The notes: generated from the letters alone by a model not told the origin. 14,519 nt of DNA from Calditrichota bacterium (GCA_003818595.1 RPQV01000027.1:1-14519), one strand, 5' to 3'; shown: positions 7,620 to 14,434, counted from the stretch's first letter. Program-made: numbers and translations.

Positions 7620-8656
7620 CAAGCCCTTTCCAGCGACTCATGCGTCCGCATCAATTCTCCAGGATTGGTCAGCGCTGCCAACAAAGAGAGCTCTCCGCAC
7701 AAAACGGTTGCTGCGGCAATGGCTGCCAGCCGACGACCGTTTTCACCGGGAGGTCGATTTTCACGACAACCGAGATCACGCAGGTTTTCATCAACAAAAT
7801 CCAATCCTTTACCTGAACCAACCGTCCCAACAATAATATTGGGCAACGTGACGGCAAAATAAAGATAATTCTCCCGTACCTCTGCATTGACAAATCCCTG
7901 TGATCCCTCAATGATATTAGCGGCATCTTGTCCTGTCGCCAAATAAAATGCCAGCAGCATGTTGGCAAAGTGTGCATTTGCCGAACGCAATCCGCCTGCG
8001 ATAATCGAACCGTACAAATTTTTCTTTATATTGATATCGACGATTTTATCGGGTGCTGTTTTTAGATAACGACGACATAATTTATCAGAGATCCACGTTT
8101 CTGCAATTACATTTTTGCCTCTGCCGAGGATGCCGTTCACCGCGGAAACCTTTTTATCCGTGCAAAAGTTGCCCGAAACGCTGATATAATGCAAGTATTG
8201 ATATTCTTCTAGTATCCATTCCATCAAGGCGTCGGCAGCTTTGGTCACCATGTTGTGTCCAGAAGCATCGCCAGTGCTCATTTCCAATCTGATATAAAGA
8301 AGGTTGGCGATTATTTGATAATGAATATCGAGCAGGCGGGCGAAGTTACTGGTATTCTCACAAACCTCCCTGATTTCCTGAGTTCGCATCGTGAGCGAGT
8401 CACGCGCAGCGAGGGCAGATTTAGCGTCCATGGCTTCCATTACAATTGACCGAGTCATTCGCTCGTCGATAATGGTGACCTGAATTCCTCCTGACTGCGC
8501 GGTTACTCGCGCACCGCGATTTGTTGAGGGCCAAACAGGAGATTCAAAAGTAGCCAGAGGAACGAGTACTTTAGCCTCAATAACCGAACCGTAAATTTTA
8601 ATCGGACCGATTTTTTGCATCGGAATTGCGGCTGCCAAGTGCCTAGGATCGCTCAT
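7619..8656 (-). CDS. mvaA: Hydroxymethylglutaryl-CoA reductase, short atypical form
   Basis: 345 residues. It reduces HMG-CoA to mevalonate with NAD(P)H and is the first gene of the operon. Clear family blocks are STGDASGHNM (127-136, cofactor), SVSGNFCTDKKVSAVNG (159-175) with the catalytic lysine at 168/169, SANAHFANM and GQDAANII with Asp244, and VGTVGSGKGL. PGENGRRLA and GELSLLAALTNPGELMRTH follow, ending in His339. The set looks like class I (eukaryote/archaeal type). Two oddities stand out. The catalytic Glu38 sits in ATFESPVWPSTNRGA rather than the usual ATTEGCLVASTNRG. The protein also starts at the segment equivalent to the end of the ENVIG...GVAGP region, so the usual N-terminal dimerisation part is missing. 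An in-frame TAG lies three codons upstream of ATG 8656, so no longer start exists. There is no strong ribosome site. Confidence 0.93.
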   Translation of the reverse strand: MSDPRHLAAAIPMQKIGPIKIYGSVIEAKVLVPLATFESPVWPSTNRGARVTAQSGGIQVTIIDERMTRSIVMEAMDAKSALAARDSLTMRTQEIREVCENTSNFARLLDIHYQIIANLLYIRLEMSTGDASGHNMVTKAADALMEWILEEYQYLHYISVSGNFCTDKKVSAVNGILGRGKNVIAETWISDKLCRRYLKTAPDKIVDINIKKNLYGSIIAGGLRSANAHFANMLLAFYLATGQDAANIIEGSQGFVNAEVRENYLYFAVTLPNIIVGTVGSGKGLDFVDENLRDLGCRENRPPGENGRRLAAIAAATVLCGELSLLAALTNPGELMRTHESLERA

Positions 8657-8692
8657 ATGATTCTATTCTTTTCATGGTGCTGTTTCAATAGT

Positions 8693-8720
8693 AACATATA
8701 ATTAGACAGAAATTAGACAA
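8693..8720 (-). promoter_or_regulatory. Tentative sigma-70-like promoter of the mevalonate operon
   Basis: On the minus strand TTGTCT (8715-8720) is followed after 16 bases by TATGTT (8693-8698), about 37 bases before the reductase ATG. Both boxes are imperfect. The supporting argument is position: this AT-rich 188-base gap is the only place upstream of a tightly packed operon. The three direct repeats overlap the -35 box. Confidence 0.25.
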
Positions 8721-8732
8721 AAAATTAAACAG
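8701..8732. repeat. Three phased 9-bp direct repeats upstream of the mevalonate operon
   Basis: ATTAGACAG (8701-8709), ATTAGACAA (8712-8720) and ATTAAACAG (8724-8732) repeat with 11- and 12-base spacing, close to one helical turn, so all copies face the same side of the helix. They lie 45-76 bases upstream of the reductase start. This is what a cooperative operator looks like, but AT-rich sequence can produce such patterns by chance. No matching regulator is known to me. Confidence 0.5.
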
Positions 8733-8780
8733 TGAGGGGAAAATCTCTATTCCTTAAACATGGATAATTCCTGTTTGCTG

Positions 8781-8795
8781 TTCCGAATTGCGGAA
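8781..8795. repeat. Short inverted repeat in the PAP2-mevalonate intergenic region
   Basis: TTCCG (8781-8785), a 5-base spacer and CGGAA (8791-8795) form a perfect short dyad. No T-run follows on the minus strand, so it is a poor terminator for the PAP2 gene. It could be a protein-binding site. The rest of the 8657-8844 gap is AT-rich and has no coding signal. Confidence 0.3.
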
Positions 8796-8844
8796 TGAAA
8801 TAGATATTCCTTCGTTTGCTGATATTCCACTCTCGTGTCAACTC

Positions 8845-9411
8845 TTATCGATTCGCCGACTTGGATTTTTGCTCAATTAGTTCATACGAAAAATAGATGC
8901 TAAAGGCACAAAGACAGCCTAAGAACGCGCCGGCAATCACATCGAACGGATAATGCACACCAACGTAAACTCTGGAAAAGGAGACGGTGGCGGCGATGAT
9001 GATTGCAAGCCACTGAAAGCGCGGATAATAATGCCCCAGAAGGGTGGCTGCGGCTGCCGAATTCGCCGCATGAGAGGATGGAAAGGATGGCGACGTCTTC
9101 ATGCCGATCAACATATTCACCATGCCCAGATCACCGTAGGCTTCGCAGGGACGCAAACGGTCAACTAGGGGTTTGAATAGTGATGATGATAACTGATCGC
9201 TCAATAAAATGACTGGAATCATCAGAAGGATCACCATCCGTCCTTTATGCCCACCTTTCCATAAAAGGGCGATGATGATGAACAGAAAAACCGGGATCCA
9301 GTTCCGCTGATCCGTGACAATGGGCATTAAGAAATTAAAAGCTTTGTTCTGCAAGTCACGATTGATCAGGAAAAAAAGAAAAGTATCCCAGTTCACGAGT
9401 TTTTCGAGCAT
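8845..9411 (-). CDS. PAP2-family membrane phosphatase
   Basis: 188 residues with about five hydrophobic segments and all three PAP2 signature motifs: KPLVDRLRP (80-88), FPSSHAAN (110-117) with the active-site His114, and SRVYVGVHYPFD (146-157) with Arg147, nucleophile His153 and Asp157. PAP2 proteins remove a phosphate from lipid (di)phosphates at the membrane surface; substrates include undecaprenyl diphosphate, phosphatidylglycerophosphate and lipid A. Here it follows a glycosyltransferase by 13 bases and a Wzi-like protein. A role in recycling or trimming a polyprenyl-phosphate sugar carrier is therefore reasonable, but this is inferred from context. ATG 9411 has only a weak ribosome site. 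The family is certain, the substrate is not. Confidence 0.93.
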   Translation of the reverse strand: MLEKLVNWDTFLFFLINRDLQNKAFNFLMPIVTDQRNWIPVFLFIIIALLWKGGHKGRMVILLMIPVILLSDQLSSSLFKPLVDRLRPCEAYGDLGMVNMLIGMKTSPSFPSSHAANSAAAATLLGHYYPRFQWLAIIIAATVSFSRVYVGVHYPFDVIAGAFLGCLCAFSIYFSYELIEQKSKSANR

Positions 9412-9424
9412 GAGAAGTTACCTA

Positions 9425-10546
9425 TTATTTTGATTCTTTCCATTTGAAGTTGAGAAATGGTCCGAGCGCGCCAAAGAGGACGACATAAGGGAGATGCAGC
9501 AATTCTGCCGGCAGAAAGCTCCAGAGAATTTTTTTCCTTCGCATGCGTGAAGCAAAACCGAAAAGCAAGATGAAATCCGCAATAAATTTTAAGCCGATTG
9601 CCACGAGTGGAACAAGCGGTGAATGTCCAGTGATAAGAGCCAAGGGGAGTGTACTCAGTATCGCCAAATTGTAAAAATAGACAAATATCAGGGCAATCAC
9701 TTTGTTTTGATCATAATAAAAGCCCTTTGACGCATGGCGCAGCCGTTGATGAACGAAATGCATAAATCCCGATGACCGCTGTGTGGGTACGATCAGGCGT
9801 TCGTCAAAGGCGTACCGAATTTTCCATTCCGTTTGTTGAACCAATTTTAGAAATAAATCGTCATCTCCGGAAATAAACTGGGCGATTCGACTGAATCCGC
9901 CGACTTGCTTATAGACACATTTACGATAGGCCAGATTTCTTCCATTACATGTCGCGGCGAAGCCCCATCCTGTTGTCCCTGCCGCAATGGCTGCAAGGGA
10001 TAGGGACTCAAGCGCCAGCAAGTAGTCACTCATCGTTACAAGTTTCGGCAGCTCGCTGGGGGAGAATCCGATCACCATTCCAATTTGCTGATCAAAGAGG
10101 CGTATCATGCCATGCAGCCATTCTTTTCCCGGCAGGCAATCTGCGTCCGTCAAAAAGATGAACTCTCCTTTTGCATTCTCGATACCCAAATGAAGGGCGT
10201 GTTTTTTTGGAGAAGTGACTTTGTCATGATCGGTGGTTTGTATAAGATGAATTCGCTCATCTTTGTGTGACCTCACCAAGGAAGCTGTTGCATCGCTGGA
10301 CTGGTCGTCAATGATAATAACCTCAAAACGATCTCGTGGGTAATTCTGAAGAAGAAGTGCGGTCAACAATTTGCTGATATATGCCTCCTCATTACGGGCG
10401 GCAACGATAACCGAAATAAAAGGCGTTTGGTCAGTGCCGGGCGCAGTCAAGCGGTTTAATCCCAGTCTGATCCAGGCGAGAATACAAAAATAGATCAAAG
10501 AAGAAATGAACACTACCAGAGAAAATAAATCCAAATTGATCCTCAA
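9425..10546 (-). CDS. Membrane-bound family 2 glycosyltransferase
   Basis: 373 residues. There is an N-terminal membrane segment (about 7-27) and a cytoplasmic GT-A domain starting at ISVIVAARNEE (44-54). Within it are VIIIDDQSSDAT (76-87), the nucleotide/metal DXD in TDADC (134-136), the acceptor motif SGDDDLFLK (226-234, likely catalytic Asp) and QRLRH (267-271), the counterpart of the QxxRW motif of processive synthases. About three membrane segments follow at the C-terminus (about 280-365). This layout matches cellulose/poly-GlcNAc synthase-like enzymes that build or extend polysaccharides at the inner membrane. The sugar is unknown. The start is TTG 10546, overlapping the preceding gene's stop (TTGA), with no strong ribosome site, so expression probably depends on coupling to the Wzi-like gene. 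Confidence 0.92.
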   Translation of the reverse strand: MRINLDLFSLVVFISSLIYFCILAWIRLGLNRLTAPGTDQTPFISVIVAARNEEAYISKLLTALLLQNYPRDRFEVIIIDDQSSDATASLVRSHKDERIHLIQTTDHDKVTSPKKHALHLGIENAKGEFIFLTDADCLPGKEWLHGMIRLFDQQIGMVIGFSPSELPKLVTMSDYLLALESLSLAAIAAGTTGWGFAATCNGRNLAYRKCVYKQVGGFSRIAQFISGDDDLFLKLVQQTEWKIRYAFDERLIVPTQRSSGFMHFVHQRLRHASKGFYYDQNKVIALIFVYFYNLAILSTLPLALITGHSPLVPLVAIGLKFIADFILLFGFASRMRRKKILWSFLPAELLHLPYVVLFGALGPFLNFKWKESK

Positions 10547-12111
10547 TAATTCATGTCAACCTGCAAGCGCACCTGATGATCATAAGAATTGTTGTCGGAT
10601 ATGAATGACAAATTTCGAGTATCCACATACCAATACGCGATCGAAAAATAGAGATCACGATAGACTTGGTCGATTATTCGAAAGCCGACACGCCGTTGTT
10701 CCTGGATAGTTCCCTTTAAAAAGTCTTTTTGAGTTCCAGTCCGAGGCCGAGTTTCAGTGTTGGCTTCTCCATGCCCTTTACGGGTGTAATCAGCCGAAAC
10801 CAGAACCCTAAAGTCTCGGCCAAATTGATTGCCTATTTCCAGCGTGATGTTGTCAGCGTTCGGCCCCAGTTGATTGCCGATGATGCGGTCATAATGAGTG
10901 TAAATATTGAGCGAATCCCAATGTGAATAGACATACGGTGAGATTTTGCGATAAGAAAAATGAAAGTCAATGTTGGGCAATCCGATTGCATCGCTCCATA
11001 AACCCCCAATCGCCCATCCGAATTTATTACCGAAATAATTTGTCCAGCTCGCTGTTGTGGTCATGTCATCAATATACCATTCAGCAAATAGGCTTAAATT
11101 CCGGATGCGGGTCAGGGTGAGATCGATAAACAGATTGTTATTGTCACGATCACCCAGATGATGCTCGGCAATATGGTACAGCATGAACGGATTTAGGTAG
11201 GAGGGTTCCAAAGCTCGATCACCATAAATGACGGTTTCTCCCACGCCCAGAAAAAGATTTTCCATCACCATGACATCAAGTCGATGAGCTGCCAGATACT
11301 TTGCTCCCAGGGAGCTGCGCAGCCAGGAATGCAGATAAGTAAATTTGAGACGTTTTAAGCGCAGGGATACGCGGATAAGGTCGGCAGGAGGAGAATTGGC
11401 GGATATTGCCAGACCGCCATTATAAAATGGTCCCCAGGACGCCTGATCCTTTCCGGCTTCGATTCGCAGCCATGGATTATCCCAGGAAAAATAGGCTTCC
11501 GCTACATCTCGATAGACATTGTCACCGGAAGTCACAACCGGACTTCCCTGAGACGGATCAAAATTTTCATCTTCGGGATCGCGATTTTCACCCCGGGTCA
11601 AGGTATTGCCCGCCAATGCTGAAAAACCGATACGGTTGCCCAGACGACCGCGCAGGCGGCCTCCGAGGGTTGTTTCTGAAAGGAGTACGTCCGGTTGATA
11701 CTGTCTACCGCGATAAGACCGGATCTCTTGTCTGCCAAGCAAATCAAAAGAGACGACGGCGTTTTCTTCTTGCCAATGAATGAGATGCGGCTCTGGGGAA
11801 ATGGGTTTATCGTTCCTCGGGTGTGAAACAAGTTCATCCCCCAGGTCGCTTTCAAGCTGTTCAAGCAGTTTCCAGTCACTGCGGGTCATCCACTGAGGAT
11901 TTTTTGCAGCATTTGATTCGATCTGGTTGATCAAAAGCGCAATTCTTGCTCTCGGAAGAGGCCGGGTTCGCAATTCATAACTGGATATCAGCCCTTTGGC
12001 TTCAAGTCTCGGCAGAAAAGAATAAGCCCAATGATCGAGAGGCAGATTGGCACTCTGTGAAAAACACGTCGATGCTGCTAGAAATAAAAAAAATAATACT
12101 GGCGTTTTCAA
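10543..12111 (-). CDS. Wzi-like outer-membrane capsule/polysaccharide assembly protein
   Basis: 522 residues from the chosen start. A signal peptide (KTPVLFFLFLAASTCFSQS) leads into LPLDHWAYSFLPRLEAKGLI, an N-terminal helical segment. After about residue 120 a beta-barrel follows, with many alternating strands and aromatic girdles. Typical blocks of the Wzi capsule-assembly family are EAGKDQASWGPFYNGGLAIS, ANSPPADLIR, KYLAAHRLDV, LGVGETVIYG and SYLNPFMLYHIAEHH. Wzi proteins sit in the outer membrane and help hold or export surface polysaccharide. I chose TTG 12111 because it gives a clean signal peptide and has GAG 6 bases upstream. The frame extends to TTG 12177, which would place 22 odd residues before the signal. 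No ATG is available near either. The next gene overlaps by 4 bases. The substrate is unknown. Confidence 0.85.
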   Translation of the reverse strand: MKTPVLFFLFLAASTCFSQSANLPLDHWAYSFLPRLEAKGLISSYELRTRPLPRARIALLINQIESNAAKNPQWMTRSDWKLLEQLESDLGDELVSHPRNDKPISPEPHLIHWQEENAVVSFDLLGRQEIRSYRGRQYQPDVLLSETTLGGRLRGRLGNRIGFSALAGNTLTRGENRDPEDENFDPSQGSPVVTSGDNVYRDVAEAYFSWDNPWLRIEAGKDQASWGPFYNGGLAISANSPPADLIRVSLRLKRLKFTYLHSWLRSSLGAKYLAAHRLDVMVMENLFLGVGETVIYGDRALEPSYLNPFMLYHIAEHHLGDRDNNNLFIDLTLTRIRNLSLFAEWYIDDMTTTASWTNYFGNKFGWAIGGLWSDAIGLPNIDFHFSYRKISPYVYSHWDSLNIYTHYDRIIGNQLGPNADNITLEIGNQFGRDFRVLVSADYTRKGHGEANTETRPRTGTQKDFLKGTIQEQRRVGFRIIDQVYRDLYFSIAYWYVDTRNLSFISDNNSYDHQVRLQVDMNY

Positions 12112-12321
12112 GCTGTTCTCATATTTCTCGAATGATTGAAAAAATATAAGGAAAATCGCTGCGAATTCAAATGACAAATGCAGCTAAGAGGGGGTGACAA
12201 CTTTTAATAAAGTGTGGATGGGAACTCTTGGATGGCATGAATTCATTGGGATATGGATTAAAGGTGGAAAATACTATTCATACATCCCCAGCAGCCATAT
12301 TCGATGATGATTCACATTTAT

Positions 12322-12352
12322 AAAAAAGAGGTGCTTAATAGGCATTTTCCTC
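12322..12352 (-). terminator. Possible terminator of the pseudo-receiver gene
   Basis: On the minus strand GAGG (12349-12352) pairs with CCTC (12328-12331), and inside it TGC pairs with GCA (12342-12344 with 12332-12334), leaving an AAAA bulge. Six T residues (12322-12327) follow at once. The stem overlaps the stop codon of the receiver-like gene. Its position and T-run are right, but the stem is imperfect. If real, it separates this gene from the Wzi-like gene downstream. Confidence 0.4.
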
Positions 12353-12742
12353 AATAATTTCATTTTCGAGGTCTTCAAACTCTTGAAAATTTGGTACACC
12401 CAATAGTTCGATAGTTTTCTTGACGATTTCCTCAACGGGTGTGTCGCAACTGAAAAAAATAAGCATTTCATCGGGCTCGATTTGCAATACCCCAGGACTA
12501 TCTTCCAAAATCATCAGTGGCGTGTATTTTCGATATTGTCTGATTGATTTAAATTTTTTTAAACGATTGGGATCACTCGGATCGGGTTCCCAGATGATCA
12601 ATGTGGCGCTGAACCATGCGAGTTCACGTAGTCCTTCAAGTACTTCTTTGTGTTTTTTTATTTGAAACCGCTGTTGACGCAAAGCACTTGCCAATCGACT
12701 GCCGAGTACAGGATCTTTTTCGATTATCAAAATTTGGGACAT
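12335..12742 (-). CDS. Stand-alone degenerate receiver-like protein
   Basis: 135 residues with the alternating strand/helix pattern of a response-regulator receiver. ILIIEKDP (4-11) matches the first strand and acidic pocket, ATLIIWEPDP (46-55) the third strand, TPLMILED (74-81) the fourth, and LIFFSCDTPVEEI (94-106) the fifth. The signalling residues are replaced. The phospho-acceptor position carries Glu52 (Asp54 is nearby), the Thr/Ser switch position carries Glu80 and the conserved Lys is Thr101. There is no output domain, and the tail (EFEDLENEIIEENAY) is acidic. It probably acts by protein contact rather than phosphorelay; that is inference. ATG 12742 has GGAAAGGG (12751-12758) 8 bases upstream, and a sigma-54 promoter lies just before that. 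The preceding gene encodes a sigma-54 activator. Confidence 0.72.
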   Translation of the reverse strand: MSQILIIEKDPVLGSRLASALRQQRFQIKKHKEVLEGLRELAWFSATLIIWEPDPSDPNRLKKFKSIRQYRKYTPLMILEDSPGVLQIEPDEMLIFFSCDTPVEEIVKKTIELLGVPNFQEFEDLENEIIEENAY

Positions 12743-12780
12743 TACTTCTACCCTTTCCGTTGAGATATTTGCCCTCGCTT

Positions 12781-12797
12781 GACAATATTCGTGCCAA
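12781..12797 (-). promoter_or_regulatory. Sigma-54 (-24/-12) promoter for the receiver-like gene
   Basis: On the minus strand the sequence reads TTGGCACGAATATTGTC, against the sigma-54 consensus TGGCACG-N4-TTGC. GG (12794-12795) and the -12 G (12783) have the required 10-base spacing. The only mismatch in the core is GT instead of GC at -12. A start near 12771 gives a leader of about 28 bases containing a good ribosome site. A dyad lies at about -88, and the upstream gene encodes an enhancer-binding protein with an intact GAFTGA loop. Confidence 0.72.
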
Positions 12798-12803
12798 TAA
12801 ACT

Positions 12804-12821
12804 AATATCAGTAATATCAGT
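12804..12821. repeat. Tandem 9-bp repeat between the dyad and the sigma-54 promoter
   Basis: AATATCAGT occurs twice in tandem (12804-12812 and 12813-12821) and is followed by AATTTACGG. It lies between the -24 box and the 19-bp dyad, where DNA-bending proteins often bind at sigma-54 promoters. I see no clear IHF consensus. Confidence 0.5.
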
Positions 12822-12849
12822 AATTTACGGTTTAAACAACGTCTGTAGA

Positions 12850-12868
12850 TCGGAATTATTAATTCCGA
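12850..12868. promoter_or_regulatory. Perfect 19-bp dyad, probable activator (enhancer) binding site
   Basis: TCGGAATTA (12850-12858), one central base and TAATTCCGA (12860-12868) form a perfect inverted repeat with 9-bp arms. The centre is about 88 bases upstream of the predicted sigma-54 transcription start, within the normal range for an upstream activating sequence. A further half site, TCGGAATT, is at 12990-12997. The likely binder is the Fis-type HTH of the activator encoded just upstream, which is inference. The rest of the 12743-13027 gap holds no gene. Confidence 0.6.
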
Positions 12869-13027
12869 AAGTATGGCACAATACCACCGGTTCGCAATAT
12901 TTTTCGTTCAATTCAACATCATCTCTTTTGTTTGCTAATTTCTAATTGTATTATATAGAATTAAATCAGTTTGTTGGGTCGTGATGATGTCGGAATTCAA
13001 AGTACCGATAACAAATAATAGGAACTT

Positions 13028-14434
13028 TTAATTCCTTTTTTTAAACATCTCTTTTGAAATTTGATATTTAATCATCAACTTGTGAAGTTGACGAACACCA
13101 ATGCCCGATGCTGAGGCTGTCTCAAATATTTTGCCATTCTGTTTTGCCAATTGTTCCTGAAGATATTTTTTTTCGATCCGCGCAACTTCCTGGGCTCGAA
13201 CAGCTGCCAAGGAGCGTGAGGTATCGATGGAATGCAATTCGATTACCGGTAAGTGGCCGAACAGTTCGGCGGGAAAACTTGACGGCGTGAGAAGTGAGGA
13301 ATTTTCAATAATATACGCACGTTCGATGATGTTTTCCAGTTCTCTAATATTCCCTGGCCAAGAATATGACCGCAACACCGGCAAGATTTCCGGTTCAATT
13401 CCTTGAATTTTTTTACCATAAAAACGATTCAAATTATTGATAAAATACTCTATTAATAACGAAATATCAGCAATCCGTTCCCTCAACGGCGGGATTTCTA
13501 TTGGAAACACATTCAGTCGATAATAGAGATCTCGACGGAACAAGCCTTCCTCCACCATTTTTTTCAGATTTGAGTTGGTGGCAGCGATGATGCGGACATC
13601 TGTTTTCAGCGTTGCTTCACCACCTACGCGCTGAAATGAATGATCCTGCAGTACTTGAAGCAGTTTGATCTGCATGGCGCTCGATATGGTGCCGATTTCA
13701 TCTAAAAACAGGGTTCCGCCATCAGCCAATTCAAACTTGCCTAATCGCCGACGCACCGCACCGGTAAAGGCGCCTTTTTCATGGCCGAACAGTTCACTTT
13801 CGAGCAAGGTGTCCGGAATGGCGCCGCAATGTACGCTGATAAATTGTTTTTCTCTTCTGTTGCTGTGCTGATGAATCAGATTGGCGATGACGCCTTTCCC
13901 GGTACCTGTTTCTCCTGTCAACAAAACGGTGCTTTTTGATCGGCTCACGGAGCGAACTTTGCCGAACACCTGTTTCATCTGCGGAGAATTCGTGCGCAGG
14001 ATAGTTAATGATTCGCTGCGCCAAAAGCGTTCGTGCCCATCCTCGATCTCCGACTGCATTCGCATGGTCTGCGAAAGTTGTTCCATGACCTGTCGAATTT
14101 CAGGCAGAGTGGCCGGCAACATTAATTTCGCTCCTGCACCTTCCAACAGCATCTTGGAGGTCTCGGCGGCATCACCGCGGCTGCACATGATGATAATCTC
14201 AATCATAGGTTGAATTTGTAAAAATATTGATAATCCGGTCTGGAAATCGGCGTCCATGCGCCATAACTCGAAATCCAGGAACAAATAATCAAACTTCCGG
14301 CTTTCTAATGTCTTGGTACATTGTGCGAGCGAGGCAGCATAATCATAAGCATATTGATCTTCAAGCGCCATTTGAATGGATGTTTTTATGCTGCTATCCC
14401 GGGCGGCGACAAGTATGTTTTTTTTCTTTTGCAT
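13028..14434 (-). CDS. Sigma-54-dependent enhancer-binding response regulator with atypical receiver
   Basis: 468 residues in the NtrC-type order receiver, AAA+, Fis-like HTH. The AAA+ domain (about 145-370) is complete: Walker A GETGTGKG (174-181), GAFTGA (221-226) for sigma-54 contact, Walker B TLFLDE (241-246), and the arginine-finger region FRRDLYYRLNVFP followed by PPLRER. The HTH is at the end (about 430-460, SGIGVRQLHKLMIKY). The receiver (about 6-120) keeps a phospho-acceptor Asp54 in YLFLDFE, but the acidic pair is replaced (ILVAARD), the Thr/Ser position is Cys84 and the conserved Lys is Leu106. Normal phosphorylation is therefore doubtful. ATG 14434 has no clear ribosome site. No partner histidine kinase is in view. 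Likely targets are the sigma-54 promoter 230 bases downstream and possibly the polysaccharide genes. Confidence 0.93.
   Translation of the reverse strand: MQKKKNILVAARDSSIKTSIQMALEDQYAYDYAASLAQCTKTLESRKFDYLFLDFELWRMDADFQTGLSIFLQIQPMIEIIIMCSRGDAAETSKMLLEGAGAKLMLPATLPEIRQVMEQLSQTMRMQSEIEDGHERFWRSESLTILRTNSPQMKQVFGKVRSVSRSKSTVLLTGETGTGKGVIANLIHQHSNRREKQFISVHCGAIPDTLLESELFGHEKGAFTGAVRRRLGKFELADGGTLFLDEIGTISSAMQIKLLQVLQDHSFQRVGGEATLKTDVRIIAATNSNLKKMVEEGLFRRDLYYRLNVFPIEIPPLRERIADISLLIEYFINNLNRFYGKKIQGIEPEILPVLRSYSWPGNIRELENIIERAYIIENSSLLTPSSFPAELFGHLPVIELHSIDTSRSLAAVRAQEVARIEKKYLQEQLAKQNGKIFETASASGIGVRQLHKLMIKYQISKEMFKKRN

Noticed and set aside
7620..7622. TTG start for fni one codon upstream of the ATG
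   Set aside because: The ATG forms the common TGATG junction and has a ribosome site; the TTG has no advantage.
7482..7862. 126-codon frame on the plus strand across the fni/mvaA junction
   Set aside because: Antisense shadow of two clearly conserved genes, with low-complexity composition and no family resemblance.
12237..12246. ATGAATTCAT palindrome and a TGGCAT stretch upstream of the Wzi-like gene as a second sigma-54 promoter
   Set aside because: The GG-to-GC spacing rule is not met on either strand. A 10-bp AT-rich palindrome is easily chance.
12950..12955. TATAAT-like hexamer on the minus strand upstream of the receiver-like gene
   Set aside because: No acceptable -35 box at the right distance; AT-rich sequence gives such hexamers by chance, and the sigma-54 promoter is much better.
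13020..13036. AGGAA/TTCCT stem-loop at the end of the activator gene as a terminator
   Set aside because: Only 5 bp, AT-rich loop and no proper T-run on the minus strand, so read-through is likely. It is too weak to call.
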